The notes under the pieces: generated by a model
Databases searched by the model: none
The model's input: only the letters and a program-made list of their open reading frames with translations
Told to the model about the DNA's origin: nothing
Shown here: positions 45,610 through 55,751 of the stretch, in pieces
Numbering within the stretch: position 1 is the stretch's first letter
Layout: each line of letters starts with the position of its first letter
Program-made: the position numbers and the translations under genes
Source: Thiothrix litoralis
GTDB lineage: Bacteria > Pseudomonadota > Gammaproteobacteria > Thiotrichales > Thiotrichaceae
Length of the DNA stretch: 64,000 nt
Reading direction: 5' to 3'
Assembly: GCF_017901135.1 (NCBI RefSeq)
Contig: NZ_CP072801.1
Coordinates: 868,001-932,000, forward strand

Positions 45610-46317
45610 GTGAGCCAAGTGGATACGCTATTGCAAAAACCTGGGTTTATGTTCGCGATGGGAGAAACCAATCGCTTGCAGCAACAATTGACTTGTCGGA
45701 TGGGACAAGCCTACAAGCGCTTCCGCCAAAGTTGGAGTGGGTTGTTGCTCGACCCCTATTTACGGGATGGTGGTAATTACCGTTATCGGCGCTATTCTGT
45801 TTTTCATTGGAAAGATAATGAGTTGGAGGTTCTTCCTCATGAGCCACATTATCAAAGTAGCCATTACAACCGTGTTCACGGTGGTTTTAATCGTCACTTT
45901 CGGGGTTGGTTGCCAACGACTTTGAATAATCCCGTGCTGACAGAAATTATCCGCTGGTCGACGCAGCAATTTTCTCGTAGTCCTACGGAGTTATGGCGGA
46001 TTCAGGCTCACCAGTTCCGCATTATTGCTCGCCCGGATCAGCAAGGTAAGCCGACGCCTGAGGGGGTTCATAAGGATGGTGCGGAATATATCCTGATCAT
46101 GATGATGGATCGCCACAATATCAGCGGTGGTGTCAGCCGTATTTACGACAATACGATGCACCCCCTGGGGGAAGGGACGCTGGAACAGGCGGGGGATCTG
46201 GTGTTGGTGAATGATCACGCGGTGTATCACGGTGTCACGGAAATTAGCCCAGCAGACCCAACACAGCCCGCGTGGCGGGATGTGCTGGTACTGACCTTCC
46301 ATAAGGCGAAGGTTTAA
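45610..46317 (+). CDS. 2-oxoglutarate/Fe(II) dioxygenase family protein
   Basis: 235 residues, GTG start at 45610. The iron triad is visible: His154 and Asp156 in VHKDGAEY and His207 in VYHGVTEI. It resembles 2OG-Fe(II) oxygenases of the PF10014 group, which includes amino-acid hydroxylases. Substrate unknown. Two thirds of the chain are rich in Arg/His (RRYSVFHWKD). It converges with the lipoprotein gene, the two stops overlapping by 4 nt. Confidence 0.75.
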   Translation: MSQVDTLLQKPGFMFAMGETNRLQQQLTCRMGQAYKRFRQSWSGLLLDPYLRDGGNYRYRRYSVFHWKDNELEVLPHEPHYQSSHYNRVHGGFNRHFRGWLPTTLNNPVLTEIIRWSTQQFSRSPTELWRIQAHQFRIIARPDQQGKPTPEGVHKDGAEYILIMMMDRHNISGGVSRIYDNTMHPLGEGTLEQAGDLVLVNDHAVYHGVTEISPADPTQPAWRDVLVLTFHKAKV

Positions 46318-46889
46318 CCGGGGCCTTCAAAGTATTTCCAAGGGTATTGGAGATCTTTTTCAATCGTATTCCAGTACAGGTCGCCAGAATTGCGCCACGG
46401 GTCGAGCAGGATGCCCGTTTTGAACGGCTTGCCTTTGGCGGTGACAATCAGGGTGCTGTGTTCCCGCCATGGGTTGCCCTTGTAAGCCACACCCCAATAC
46501 AGGTCAAAGGTTTTCAGGTTTTTGGTGCGCATTTTTGCCCGCATCGCCCGTGCCCAGTCGACACATAAACCCGCTTTGCGCTGCTTGGAATTACGCAAGG
46601 TATTGTGGATGACCGGCGGCCAAGTTAATCCCCAGTCGTTGGCGAGGTACATAGGGTACACGAACGCATCGTGTGCAACGGATTGTGCTTCCTGCCGGTC
46701 GATGATGCTGGGGTCAAGGGCAATCAGCGCGGTGGTCAATTCGTCAATGCGCTGTTTCATCTCAGGGGTTAGTTGTTGCAGGCGCGGGCTGCCATCTTGG
46801 GCAAGTGTTACGTTGTCATACTTAACAGCACAGCCATTGATCATGAACAAGACTAATAAAAAGCCAATTAGTCGTTTAGCATCAAGCAT
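46314..46889 (-). CDS. Lipoprotein with transglutaminase-like triad
   Basis: 191 residues. Lipobox INGC places Cys20 as the lipidated residue. Family not firmly recognised, but Cys109 (AGLCVDWARAM), His144 (WREHSTLIV) and Asp163 (LLDPWRN) are arranged like the Cys-His-Asp triad of the transglutaminase/papain-like fold. Located between the 2OG oxygenase and ubiG; role unknown, possibly envelope peptide cleavage or cross-linking. Confidence 0.6.
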   Translation of the reverse strand: MLDAKRLIGFLLVLFMINGCAVKYDNVTLAQDGSPRLQQLTPEMKQRIDELTTALIALDPSIIDRQEAQSVAHDAFVYPMYLANDWGLTWPPVIHNTLRNSKQRKAGLCVDWARAMRAKMRTKNLKTFDLYWGVAYKGNPWREHSTLIVTAKGKPFKTGILLDPWRNSGDLYWNTIEKDLQYPWKYFEGPG

Positions 46890-46892
46890 TAA

Positions 46893-47603
46893 TCAGATTT
46901 CCTTCTTAAAATACATCAGGTAATTCACGTCGATATCTTTTCCCAGACGATAACTCTGGAACAGCGGATTGTATGTCATACCAGAGATATTGCGTAGTTC
47001 CAGCCCGACGGAACGCGCCCAGCGTTCTAATTCAGAAGGTTTGATGAATTTGGCGTATTCATGCGTGCCTTTGGGCAGCATGTTCATGATGTATTCTGCC
47101 CCCAGTATGGCTAGTGCGAAGGCTTTGGGGTTGCGGTTAATGGTGGAAAAGAATACATCACCGCCCGGTTTGACCAGCTTTGCGCACGCGGCAATCACTG
47201 ACGCTGGGTCGGGGACGTGTTCCAGCATTTCCATACAGGTCACGACATCGAATTGCTCGGGGGCTTCGGCGGCGATGACTTCGGCGCTGATCTGGCGGTA
47301 GGTGACGTCGACCTGTGATTCGAGGGCGTGTAACTCGGCGACTTCGAGCGGGGTTGCGCCCATGTCGATGCCGGTTACGTGTGCGCCGCGCCGTGCCATG
47401 CTTTCAGCGAGGATGCCGCCGCCGCAGCCGATGTCGATGGCCTGTTTGCCATTTAAGGGGGCGCGGTCGTCGATGTAATTCAGGCGTAAGGGGTTGATGT
47501 CGTGCAGCGGTTTGAATTCGCTGTCGCGATCCCACCAGCGCCAGGCAAGGTCTTCAAACTTACGGATTTCATTGGGGTCGACATTGGGTGTTGTGTTCAT
47601 CAT
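46893..47603 (-). CDS. ubiG: Ubiquinone biosynthesis O-methyltransferase
   Basis: 236 residues from ATG 47603 ([20 protein letters not shown]). SAM-dependent, acts on two hydroxyl groups of the quinone head group. SAM motifs [20 protein letters not shown] and [28 protein letters not shown] is characteristic. The frame extends to 47777 but residues before M are not family-like and overlap the opposite gene. It lies head-to-head with the disrupted acyltransferase. Confidence 0.96.
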   Translation of the reverse strand: MMNTTPNVDPNEIRKFEDLAWRWWDRDSEFKPLHDINPLRLNYIDDRAPLNGKQAIDIGCGGGILAESMARRGAHVTGIDMGATPLEVAELHALESQVDVTYRQISAEVIAAEAPEQFDVVTCMEMLEHVPDPASVIAACAKLVKPGGDVFFSTINRNPKAFALAILGAEYIMNMLPKGTHEYAKFIKPSELERWARSVGLELRNISGMTYNPLFQSYRLGKDIDVNYLMYFKKEI

Positions 47604-47690
47604 CAAGTTTTTCCTGATAAATATAGATTTCACTTGTTCATGTGCGGTATTGTTGGCCAGAAATTTTTCAGTGGGTGTCTGGGGTGTCTC

Positions 47691-48130
47691 ATGGTAGCAA
47701 AGACGGGGCTTTCGTACTATCGGCCTGATATTGATGGTTTGCGGGCAATCGCGGTGTTGGCAGGATTGTTGTTTCAAGCCCGTGTGCCGGGTTTTGCAAG
47801 TGGTTTTGTTAGTGTCGATATTTTCTTTGTGATTTCAGGTTTTCTGATTGCAGGCATCATCTTACGGCAAATTCAGGAAGGCAAATTTTCTTTTCGCACA
47901 TTTTACTTGCGCCGATTCCGACGTATCTTGCCTGCCTTGGCTGTTATGTTGATAGGGACGGTGGGCTTGAGTTGGTTTGTATTACTCCCAGAGGATTTTA
48001 AACTCTTGGGACGGCATGTGGCAGCAACTGTCTTGATGATACCTAATATGAGTATTTGGCATTCTTCAAGAAACTATTTTGCCCCAACAGTCGATGCGAA
48101 TCCTTTGCTAGATCTATGGTCATTGGGAGC
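47691..48130 (+). pseudogene. OafA-type acyltransferase, N-terminal fragment (interrupted by IS)
   Basis: Starts [20 protein letters not shown], the signature of acyltransferase-3 proteins, then [20 protein letters not shown] and YLRRFRRILPAL. The frame ends inside the IS left end after VDANPLLDLWSLG; a family member would continue with HTWSLAVEEQFY-like residues and further membrane helices. About 147 residues remain. It modified a cell-surface polysaccharide before disruption. Confidence 0.75.
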
Positions 48131-49534
48131 ATCTCCTTATACACAAGTCCCAAGCTGATGTAAGATAAGCAATTTTCACCTATGAACTGGTCATCTAGCG
48201 AACTCACCGATCTTGATTTGGGAGACAAGCGCCTCGAAACACGCGCCGCCCATATTCTCAATGCCATGCTGAAAGCGCCCCAATCCAGCCTCCCCAAGGC
48301 TTGCCAGAGTTGGTCAAGTACCTTGGCGACGTACCGTTTCTTCTGGAATGAGGCGGTGAGCCATGATGCTTTGATGGCATCCCACTTTGAAGCGACAGAG
48401 TGCCGAATCCGTCAACAAGACTCGAAGATTATCCTGTGCATTCAAGACACCACCGAATTGGACTTCAATGGACAGGAAACCGAGGGCTTGGGGCGGTTAT
48501 CCTACGATAAGCAACGCGGGATGTACCTGCATCCGACCTTGTGTATCACCCCGGAACGCCTGCCGTTGGGCATCACCGATACGTGGATGTGGTCACGGGG
48601 CTTGAGCAAAGCCGCCGACCAAGCGAACCCCAGCATCAAAGAAAGCCGTCGCTGGATCGAAGGGTATGAACGGGTAGCCGAACTGGCGGCACGCTGCCCC
48701 GGACACCGGCTCATCTATACGGGCGACCGTGAAAGCGACTTTTACGACTTGCTCAAACGGGCACAAGCCTTGGATTACCCGGCTGACCTGCTGATACGGG
48801 CGCAACATAACCGTGCCTTAGGAGATGACCTCAAACTGTGGGATGCCATTGAGCAACAACAGGCGTTGACCCGCATCACCTTTACCAAACCGCGCAAGCA
48901 GGGTGAAAAAGCCCGCAAAGTGGTACAGGAAATCAAGGTGTTACGTTATACCCTGCGTCCCAAGAGCAAGCACCCGATGCTATTGACCTTGGTTCAAGCC
49001 AAAGAAATCAACCCACCCGCCGGAAAATCGCCCCTCATTTGGCGTTTAGTCACCAACCGTTGTGTAGAGACCGCCGATGCCGCTTGTGAACTCATCGACT
49101 GGTATCGGGCGCGTTGGGAAATCGAAATGTTTTTTGATGTCCTGAAAGTTGGCTGTCGCGTCGAAAAACTGCAACTGGACACTAAAGAGCGCATCGAAAA
49201 AGCCCTCGCGCTCTACATCATGGTGGCCTGGCGGATTATGTTTCTGATGCGGTTGGGGCGTACCTGCCCAGAACTTCCGGCTGAGCTGGTGTTTGACCCG
49301 CTGGAATGGAAAGTATCCTTCCGGCTCGGCAAAAAAGCACTGCCCGATGGCATACCTACCCTCAATCAAGTGATCCGCAATCTGGCAGAACTGGGGGGCT
49401 TTCTGGGCAGAAAATGCGATGGCGAACCGGGAGCTAAAAGTATCTGGTTGGGCTACTCAAGGGTGCTGGACTGTATTTATGGGATTCAGATGGCTAGTGA
49501 ATTGGGGGAAGGACTGATTTGTGTATAAAGAGAT
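48131..49534 (+). mobile_element. IS4-family insertion sequence (Tn5/IS50-like)
   Basis: About 1.4 kb. The ends ATCTCCTTATACACAAGTC (48131-48149) and the complement ATCTCTTTATACACAAATC (49516-49534) match at 17 of 19 positions. One transposase gene lies between. The bases beside the two ends (CATTGGGAGC and GGGTTAGAG) do not form a target duplication, consistent with a deletion next to the insertion or recombination between copies. Confidence 0.8.
48182..49528 (+). CDS. IS4-family (Tn5-like) transposase
   Basis: 448 residues. N-terminal DNA-binding domain (LTDLDLGDKRLETRAAHIL and ACQSWSSTLATYRFFWNE) is typical for Tn5-type transposases. DDE residues: Asp in CIQDTTELDF (residue 89), Asp in YTGDRESDFYD and Glu in RARWEIEMFFDVLK. 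The C-terminal dimerisation segment is present (YSRVLDCIYGIQMASELGEG). The frame is intact, so the element may be active. Confidence 0.93.
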   Translation: MNWSSSELTDLDLGDKRLETRAAHILNAMLKAPQSSLPKACQSWSSTLATYRFFWNEAVSHDALMASHFEATECRIRQQDSKIILCIQDTTELDFNGQETEGLGRLSYDKQRGMYLHPTLCITPERLPLGITDTWMWSRGLSKAADQANPSIKESRRWIEGYERVAELAARCPGHRLIYTGDRESDFYDLLKRAQALDYPADLLIRAQHNRALGDDLKLWDAIEQQQALTRITFTKPRKQGEKARKVVQEIKVLRYTLRPKSKHPMLLTLVQAKEINPPAGKSPLIWRLVTNRCVETADAACELIDWYRARWEIEMFFDVLKVGCRVEKLQLDTKERIEKALALYIMVAWRIMFLMRLGRTCPELPAELVFDPLEWKVSFRLGKKALPDGIPTLNQVIRNLAELGGFLGRKCDGEPGAKSIWLGYSRVLDCIYGIQMASELGEGLICV

Positions 49535-50208
49535 GGGTTAGAGGAGGGAGTCATGCTAACTCTATTGTTCCAGTTTTTAATATGTTAGCTGATCAATATG
49601 CATTAAAAGGAATTCAGGCATCATCAAGTTCCTCTCCTTTTTTAATCAGCGTACAATTTTCTCAGGCTTCGTCATCAACAAACGAAAAACGCGAAGAATT
49701 TGACTTGTCAATGTTACGGGTTATTGAGGAAAAATCTATAAAAAACATATTTCTAGCAGGAAATTGGGATGGGTATATTAGATCAGGTTTATTTTCCAGT
49801 AATAGCCTTGATTCTATGAGTGCTTTTCAAGAAGGGATGGAAAAGGCTGTTTCTATGTTAGTTTCTAAAGGTAAAAGAGTCTGGATTGTGTTGCAAGTTC
49901 CCTCTATGGATAGGCAGATACCTCGATGGCTAGCGCTCCACGCTGCTAATCAGTCAGATGTATGGATCGATAATCCTCATTCTGAAAATGCGACTAATTT
50001 ACACATGTTCTTTGAATACTTAAGCCAACAATATGGTGTTCATTTACTCGATCCGCTTCCGTACCTTTGTAGAATAGATGGTAAGTGTCGTATTGCCCAC
50101 GAAGGAAAGGCAGTGTATGTTGATGATAATCATCTTTCCGCCAGCGGCGCTTTGTTGCTGACAGAAATGTTACGCCCTGCTTTTGAAACAATGAAGCAGG
50201 ATCGGTGA
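49535..50208 (+). pseudogene. OafA-type acyltransferase, C-terminal SGNH fragment
   Basis: Coding frame continues from the IS end: GGSHANSIVPVFNMLADQY, DRQIPRWLALHAA and DDNHLSASGALLLTEMLRP, the SGNH-hydrolase domain fused to membrane acyltransferases. GDSH of the family reads GGSH here. Between the fragments some 250-300 family residues appear to be missing (all later membrane helices), an estimate from family length. The low-GC codon use here matches the N-terminal part. Confidence 0.7.
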
Positions 50209-50211
50209 TGA

Positions 50212-51528
50212 TTAGCTGATTTTTTGTTGCCAGTCGCGGGCTTTGGCAATCAGGGCGGTTGTATCCAGTGTGGTCAATTGGCGGTTTGCCATTAGCGCCT
50301 TGCCTGCCACCCACGTGTGCGTGACCTGTTCGCGGCTGGTGCAATATACCAGATGTGAAACCGGGTCGTACAAAGGGCTGGCTTCCAGTGTGCCGAGGTC
50401 AACCGCGATCATGTCGGCGAATTTGCCGACTTCCAGTGAGCCAATATCGGCATCCAACCCCAGTGCTTTCGCGCCGTTGATGGTTGCCATGCGCAAGGCT
50501 TGAGTCGCGGGGATAGCGCTGGCATCTTGTGCCACGGCTTTGGCAATCAGGGCGGCCGTGCGCATCTCGCCGAGCATGTCGAGGTCGTTGTTACTGGCAT
50601 TGCCGTCTGTGCCCAGCGCGACGTTGACCCCGGCAGCCGTCAGTTTGGCGACCGGGCAAAAACCACTGGCAAGCTTCAGGTTAGACTCCGGGCAATGGAT
50701 AACGTGCGTGCCTTTTTGCGCCAGTAAAGCAATTTCTGCGTCGCTCAGTTGGGTCATGTGGACGGCGAGGAAATGTTTGTCGAGCAGGCCAAGTTTTTCC
50801 AGACGCTCAAGGGGGCGCATCCCGGATTGTTCTTGGGCTTGCCCGACCTCGAAAGCGGTTTCGTGGACATGCATGTGGATGGGAATGTCAAGTTCGCAAG
50901 CCAGATGCAGCACTTTGTGCAGCGGGTCGTCGGAGACGGTGTAAGGCGCGTGCGGGGCAAACGCCGTGGTCAGCAGCGGGTTAGTTTGCAAGCGATCATG
51001 CAATGCCAAGCCTTTTTGCAAGTATTCTTCCGGGCCACTGCCCCAGCGCGTCGGGAAGTCGATCATGATCAAGCCGATACAGGCGCGGATACCCGCTTCC
51101 TCGGCTGCTTGAACGGTGGCTTCCGGGAAAAAATACATGTCATTGAAACAGGTCGTGCCGGAACGAATCATTTCGGCAATCGCCAGTTGCGCCCCGTCAT
51201 GGACGAAGGTGCTATCCGCCCAGCGAGCTTCCGCAGGCCAGATGTGGTTTTGTAGCCAATCCATCAAGGGTAAGTCATCCGCTAGCCCTTTGAGTAGCGA
51301 CATTGCCACATGCGTATGGGCATTTATCAAGCCGGGGAGTACAGCTTGTTGTGGTAATACGACAGTTTGTCGTGGGCTGTAGCATTTTTCTGCCTCAGAA
51401 GTGGGCATGATGCCAACAATCCTGCTATTATCAACCGCTATAGTGTGGTGTCGCAAAACCTGATTGTCTGGATCGACCGTTATAATCCATTCAGGCGTGA
51501 TGAGTAATTCAATATCCATTGGAACCAT
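50212..51528 (-). CDS. mtaD: 5-methylthioadenosine/S-adenosylhomocysteine deaminase
   Basis: 438 residues from ATG 51528 (MVPMDIELLITPEWIITV); ATG 51519 is a second candidate. Amidohydrolase with zinc ligands in NAHTHVAMSLLKGLADDLP, HMHVHETAFEVG and ALGTDGNASNNDLDML. It deaminates MTA to methylthioinosine or SAH to S-inosylhomocysteine. Divergent with mtnA, spaced about 50 nt; shared control in methionine salvage is likely. Confidence 0.9.
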   Translation of the reverse strand: MVPMDIELLITPEWIITVDPDNQVLRHHTIAVDNSRIVGIMPTSEAEKCYSPRQTVVLPQQAVLPGLINAHTHVAMSLLKGLADDLPLMDWLQNHIWPAEARWADSTFVHDGAQLAIAEMIRSGTTCFNDMYFFPEATVQAAEEAGIRACIGLIMIDFPTRWGSGPEEYLQKGLALHDRLQTNPLLTTAFAPHAPYTVSDDPLHKVLHLACELDIPIHMHVHETAFEVGQAQEQSGMRPLERLEKLGLLDKHFLAVHMTQLSDAEIALLAQKGTHVIHCPESNLKLASGFCPVAKLTAAGVNVALGTDGNASNNDLDMLGEMRTAALIAKAVAQDASAIPATQALRMATINGAKALGLDADIGSLEVGKFADMIAVDLGTLEASPLYDPVSHLVYCTSREQVTHTWVAGKALMANRQLTTLDTTALIAKARDWQQKIS

Positions 51529-51580
51529 TGGGTGTTGTAAGATTGCCACGTAAAACAACCTATTTATGCTGAAAATCATC

Positions 51581-52621
51581 ATGAGTCAACACGATTCGAT
51601 CCGTGCCGTAGAATGGAAAGATAATCATCTGGTGCTGTTAGACCAGCGTAAATTGCCGCACAACGAGCAGTTTATCGCCTTGTACAGTGCCGATGATACT
51701 GCCGAAGCCATCCGCAACATGGTGGTACGGGGTGCGCCTGCCATCGGGATTGCCGCCGCGTATGCCGTTGTCATGGCAGCCCGCAAAAGCTACAAGCAGT
51801 ACCCGCAGGACTGGCGTCAACGCTTGCTGGCTGAAATTGAAACCCTGAAAAATTCGCGTCCGACTGCCATCAACCTGATGTGGGCGCTGAATCGCATGTG
51901 TCTGGCAGCCGAACAGATTCAGGGCGACCCGGAATACCCGCTGCTGGAGCTTGCTAAAAAAATCCATCAGGATGACATTGACGCGAATTACCACATGGGT
52001 GAATTGGGCAGCGCCCTGATTGCGCCTTCACACGGCGTGCTGACCCATTGCAATACGGGCTCCTTGGCAACGGGAGGGTATGGCACGGCACTGGGTGTTA
52101 TCCGCAGTGCTTACAGCAACGGCAAAATCGAGCATGTCTACGCAGACGAAACCCGCCCGTGGTGGCAAGGTTCGCGCCTGACCGCGTGGGAATTGGCCAA
52201 AGACAAAATCCCCGCCCATCTGCTGTGTGACGGCGCGGCAGCGCACTTGATGAAGTTGGGTAAAGTCTCGTGGGTTATTGTCGGTTCTGACCGCATTGCG
52301 GCGAACGGCGATGTCGCCAACAAGATCGGTACCTACAGTCTGGCGGTGAATGCGCGTTACCACGGCGTCAAATTCATGGTGGTCGCCCCGACCAGCACCA
52401 TTGACCTTGCGACCTTGTGCGGTAATGACATTCCCATTGAAGAACGTCCGCAGGATGAAGTACTGAACGTCAGTAACCAGCGCATTGCTGCCCACCATAC
52501 CCAGGCGTGGAACCCGGCTTTCGACGTGACCCCCGCCTCACTGGTGGATGCGTTGGTCACGGAAAAAGGGGTGATAGAAAACCCAACTGCCGAAAAAATT
52601 GCGGCACTGATGGCTTCGTAA
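51581..52621 (+). CDS. mtnA: S-methyl-5-thioribose-1-phosphate isomerase
   Basis: 346 residues from ATG 51581 ([20 protein letters not shown]). Converts MTR-1-P to MTRu-1-P in methionine salvage. Catalytic Cys in [17 protein letters not shown] and Asp in [32 protein letters not shown] near residue 50. The gene has a divergent partner (mtaD), the pair supporting an MTA-to-MTI salvage route. Confidence 0.96.
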   Translation: MSQHDSIRAVEWKDNHLVLLDQRKLPHNEQFIALYSADDTAEAIRNMVVRGAPAIGIAAAYAVVMAARKSYKQYPQDWRQRLLAEIETLKNSRPTAINLMWALNRMCLAAEQIQGDPEYPLLELAKKIHQDDIDANYHMGELGSALIAPSHGVLTHCNTGSLATGGYGTALGVIRSAYSNGKIEHVYADETRPWWQGSRLTAWELAKDKIPAHLLCDGAAAHLMKLGKVSWVIVGSDRIAANGDVANKIGTYSLAVNARYHGVKFMVVAPTSTIDLATLCGNDIPIEERPQDEVLNVSNQRIAAHHTQAWNPAFDVTPASLVDALVTEKGVIENPTAEKIAALMAS

Positions 52622-52625
52622 TGTG

Positions 52626-53888
52626 CTACGCGGTTCTGGCAACTGGGTACAAACGTCGGTGTAAACAGCGGTTCAGACGCTGCATGTCAGTATCCAGCCC
52701 GTAACGCTCTTTCCACAGGGTTTGCCGGAAAGGGCGTTCGCTGATGGGGAGCGCCGCGCATTCATAGGTTTTGCCGCTGCTGGTTCCGACGGATAAAACG
52801 CTGACAGGTTGCTGGAAATAACGCTGGTAAAGGTTTTCCGGCAAACGTTGTTTCAGGATAGCCAGTTCCGGCAAGGGCTGCTCGGTCAGCTCCAGGTGTG
52901 ACAGTTGTGTGTAAGGGTAGAATTCATGCTGTTCATACAGGAACTGGTTGGCTACCCGGTCAAAATAACCCCGCCCCATCAACAGGCCGTTCTGGGTCAG
53001 AATCCACACATGCAAATATTGCAGCCGGTAGAGGCTATGTCCTTTGCGTCCGTAAGGGTCATCCAGCATGGCGATCAAAGGTATATGGGCTTCATCCAGT
53101 AATTTACGGGTCAAGTCAGTGTGTTTCTGATTGGGTAATGGCAGTTGGAGGTGTCCCCAGCTTTCGGTAATAAAGCCTTCCCAGTGTTGTTGTGGCAAGG
53201 TTTGCGACAAATCACCCAACTCTGGCGGGTTAAGCAGGTGTAGCAAAGTGCCCCGGAACAGGTGTTCCACCGCTTGTTGGTATTGCTGGTGCAGTTGTTC
53301 CAGCCCGGCAGGTGGGGGCAGGCTGTCAAGCTGGTGTGCCATGCCTTGCTGCTGCTTTTCCAAGGCGTGCAGCTTATCCAGATGTTCATGCAAGTCCCGC
53401 TGAGTCTCGGTGATTTTCAGTTCAGAGCGATACCAGTACCAGCTCAGCGCGGCGATGGGCAGAGCGGGTAACAGGAAATGCCCGCGCATCACCAGCAAGA
53501 TAATGGCAACAAACGCCACAGCAAACAGGATCAGGCGCGGTGACGTCAGGTTCAGCATACGTTGCCGCAGTTTGTCCAGATGAGCTTCCATCTGCTGCTG
53601 GTATTCGATTTGGGGCAGTTTCCAAGGGTCAGGGGCGTAAAAAAAGCGCCAGCGCTCACAATAGGCTTCTTCCGAACCCGCTGCCAGTAACTCCTTGGCA
53701 TCGTGGTTGCGACAGGCGTGATTGGAAAAAATAGGGTAAGCCAGCACTTCATCTTCAAATTGCTGGTAGTCTAGTGTGTTCTCGACCTCTGCCGCGATAG
53801 CTGCCGCCTCCTGCTGCTTGCATTGCTCCTGAAATTCTCGCAGCATGTGATGGCTCATCGCCATGGTCTGGTATTCATTATTGGTCAT
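52626..53888 (-). CDS. Hypothetical membrane protein with coiled coil
   Basis: 420 residues. Two hydrophobic segments (LILFAVAFVAIILLVMRG and PALPIAALSWYWY, about residues 118-155) form a hairpin. Glu/Gln-rich coiled-coil sequences lie before and after them. The second half is soluble, with PLIAMLDDPYGRKGHSLYRL and SVLSVGTSSGKTYECAAL. No family recognised. Divergent from xerD; stop 4 nt from the mtnA stop. Confidence 0.6.
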   Translation of the reverse strand: MTNNEYQTMAMSHHMLREFQEQCKQQEAAAIAAEVENTLDYQQFEDEVLAYPIFSNHACRNHDAKELLAAGSEEAYCERWRFFYAPDPWKLPQIEYQQQMEAHLDKLRQRMLNLTSPRLILFAVAFVAIILLVMRGHFLLPALPIAALSWYWYRSELKITETQRDLHEHLDKLHALEKQQQGMAHQLDSLPPPAGLEQLHQQYQQAVEHLFRGTLLHLLNPPELGDLSQTLPQQHWEGFITESWGHLQLPLPNQKHTDLTRKLLDEAHIPLIAMLDDPYGRKGHSLYRLQYLHVWILTQNGLLMGRGYFDRVANQFLYEQHEFYPYTQLSHLELTEQPLPELAILKQRLPENLYQRYFQQPVSVLSVGTSSGKTYECAALPISERPFRQTLWKERYGLDTDMQRLNRCLHRRLYPVARTA

Positions 53889-53952
53889 TATTGTTAGCCC
53901 TTTGGATATTTAGTAGAAACTATGCAAATTTCCCTTTTCACGTAGTAAGACA

Positions 53953-54891
53953 ATGAAACCTGAAAAAAAATCCCTACCCGCTATCATTCGTACAAATTGC
54001 CTTAATCAGGCATTAATTGATCGTTTTTTGGACGATTTTTGGTCAGAGCGTGGTGTTAGCCGTAATACCCTTGCCAGCTATGAACGTGACCTGCGTTTGT
54101 TGTGTCACTGGTTGGATGAGCGCGGCGGAACCCTGGATCAGGCCAGCCGTGGGGAATTACTGGAATACCTCGCTATCCGCGTGCGCGATGGCGCAAAAGC
54201 GGCAACGACGGCACGCTTGCTGTCCAGTTTGCGGCGCTTTTACCGTTGGCAAGTTCGCGAAAACAAGCGTAAGGATGACCCGACTGCGCAGATTGAAGCG
54301 CCCAAACAAGGCAGGCATTTACCCAATACCTTATCGGAAGCCGAAGTGGATGCTTTGCTGAATGCGCCGGATACCGATAATCCCCTAGGCTTACGTGACC
54401 GGGCAATGCTGGAATTGTTGTATGCCACCGGCTTGCGGGTCTCCGAGCTGGTGAGTATCCGGCTGGGGGAATTGTCGCTGCAACACGGCGTTATCCGCAT
54501 TACTGGCAAGGGCGGCAAGGAACGCCTCGTGCCCATGGGGGAAGAAGCGCATGACTGGATACAAACGTATTTACGCGATGCCCGCCCGACCCTGATGCAA
54601 AGCAAGGCGATTACGGAGGATGTATTTGTGACCACACGCGGTAGCGGCATGACCCGGCAAATGTTCTGGGTCATGATCCAGCGTTATGCTGTGGAAGCAG
54701 GGATTGTGCGGCATATTTCACCGCATACCTTGCGCCATGCGTTTGCGACACACTTATTGAACCACGGAGCCGATTTGCGGGTCGTACAAATGTTGCTGGG
54801 GCATAGCGATTTGTCGACCACCCAGATTTATACCCACGTGGCGCAAGCCCGTTTAAAGGATGTGCATCGCGAGCACCACCCGCGTGGTTAG
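53953..54891 (+). CDS. xerD: Tyrosine recombinase XerD
   Basis: 312 residues. Resolves chromosome dimers at dif with XerC. N-terminal SAM-like domain (DDFWSERGVSRNTLASYERD). Catalytic residues: Arg in ATGLRVSEL, Lys in ITGKGGKERLVP, His-Arg in SPHTLRHAFATHLL, His in LGHSDLSTTQIYTH and nucleophile Tyr in the same motif. Upstream of dsbC as in E. coli. Confidence 0.95.
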   Translation: MKPEKKSLPAIIRTNCLNQALIDRFLDDFWSERGVSRNTLASYERDLRLLCHWLDERGGTLDQASRGELLEYLAIRVRDGAKAATTARLLSSLRRFYRWQVRENKRKDDPTAQIEAPKQGRHLPNTLSEAEVDALLNAPDTDNPLGLRDRAMLELLYATGLRVSELVSIRLGELSLQHGVIRITGKGGKERLVPMGEEAHDWIQTYLRDARPTLMQSKAITEDVFVTTRGSGMTRQMFWVMIQRYAVEAGIVRHISPHTLRHAFATHLLNHGADLRVVQMLLGHSDLSTTQIYTHVAQARLKDVHREHHPRG

Positions 54892-55014
54892 AAGGCTGTG
54901 CGAAAGTGGGGAAACGTATACACACTACAGTCAGCCATGATAATGTATGCTGCATTATGTGATTAAACAATAAGCATTTTTTACTTTCGATTTTCACTCA
55001 GGAATAGAGAAACC

Positions 55015-55746
55015 ATGTACAAGAAAACGATTATGGGCGTAATGGTTGGTATCGCGCTCGCAACATCCCTAGCGATGGCTGATGGTGTACCGGCTGATTT
55101 GGGCGACAAACTCAAGCCCATGTTTGGCGGCAGTGCTCCTGATTCCCTGAAAACCACACCGCTTGCCAATCTGTTTGAAGCCAAGTTTGGCGGCGAAATC
55201 ATTTATGTAAGCGGTGACGCGCGTTACGTGTTTGTCGGTGATTTGATTGATGCCCAGACTAAATCCAGCTTGACGGAAGCTTCACGCTCTGCTGATCGCC
55301 AAGGGATCATGAAAACCATTGATGCCAGCAAAACCATCGAATTCAAAGCCAAAGGCGATGAAAAACACGTTCTGTATGCCTTTACTGACGTTGACTGCCC
55401 GTTCTGCGTGAAACTTCACAAAGAAGTGCCAGCCTTGAATGAGGCAGGTGTCACCGTGCGTTATTTGGCTTATCCACGGGCGGGTGTTGGTTCACCGGCT
55501 TACAAGAAAATGGTCAATATCTGGTGTGCTGATAACAAGCAGGAAGCCATGACTAAGGTTAAAAATGGCGAAACCATTGAAACCAAGGAATGCACCAACC
55601 CAGTGGCGGATGATTTTGCACTAGGCCAAAAGCTGGGTGTGAACGGTACGCCTGCACTGGTAACGGCTGACGGCCTGATGATTCCGGGTTTCCGTCCGGC
55701 GGCTGATTTGGTCAAAATGCTGGATGCAGCACCAAAAGCCAAATAA
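55015..55746 (+). CDS. dsbC: Thiol:disulfide interchange protein DsbC
   Basis: 243 residues, signal peptide MYKKTIMGVMVGIALATSLAMA. Periplasmic disulfide isomerase. N-terminal dimerisation domain (YVSGDARYVFVGDLIDAQT) and thioredoxin domain with active site CPFC (ACVDCPFC type FTDVDCPFCVKLHKE); E. coli has CGYC. The cis-Pro is in NGTPALV. AGGAATAG precedes the ATG. Located after xerD, before a repeat-based convergent end with mutS. Confidence 0.92.
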   Translation: MYKKTIMGVMVGIALATSLAMADGVPADLGDKLKPMFGGSAPDSLKTTPLANLFEAKFGGEIIYVSGDARYVFVGDLIDAQTKSSLTEASRSADRQGIMKTIDASKTIEFKAKGDEKHVLYAFTDVDCPFCVKLHKEVPALNEAGVTVRYLAYPRAGVGSPAYKKMVNIWCADNKQEAMTKVKNGETIETKECTNPVADDFALGQKLGVNGTPALVTADGLMIPGFRPAADLVKMLDAAPKAK

Positions 55747-55751
55747 TATTT

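Noticed and set aside
48121..49543. Target-site duplication of the IS
   Set aside because: Flanks CATTGGGAGC and GGGTTAGAG are different; shifting the ends by a few bases does not produce a match.
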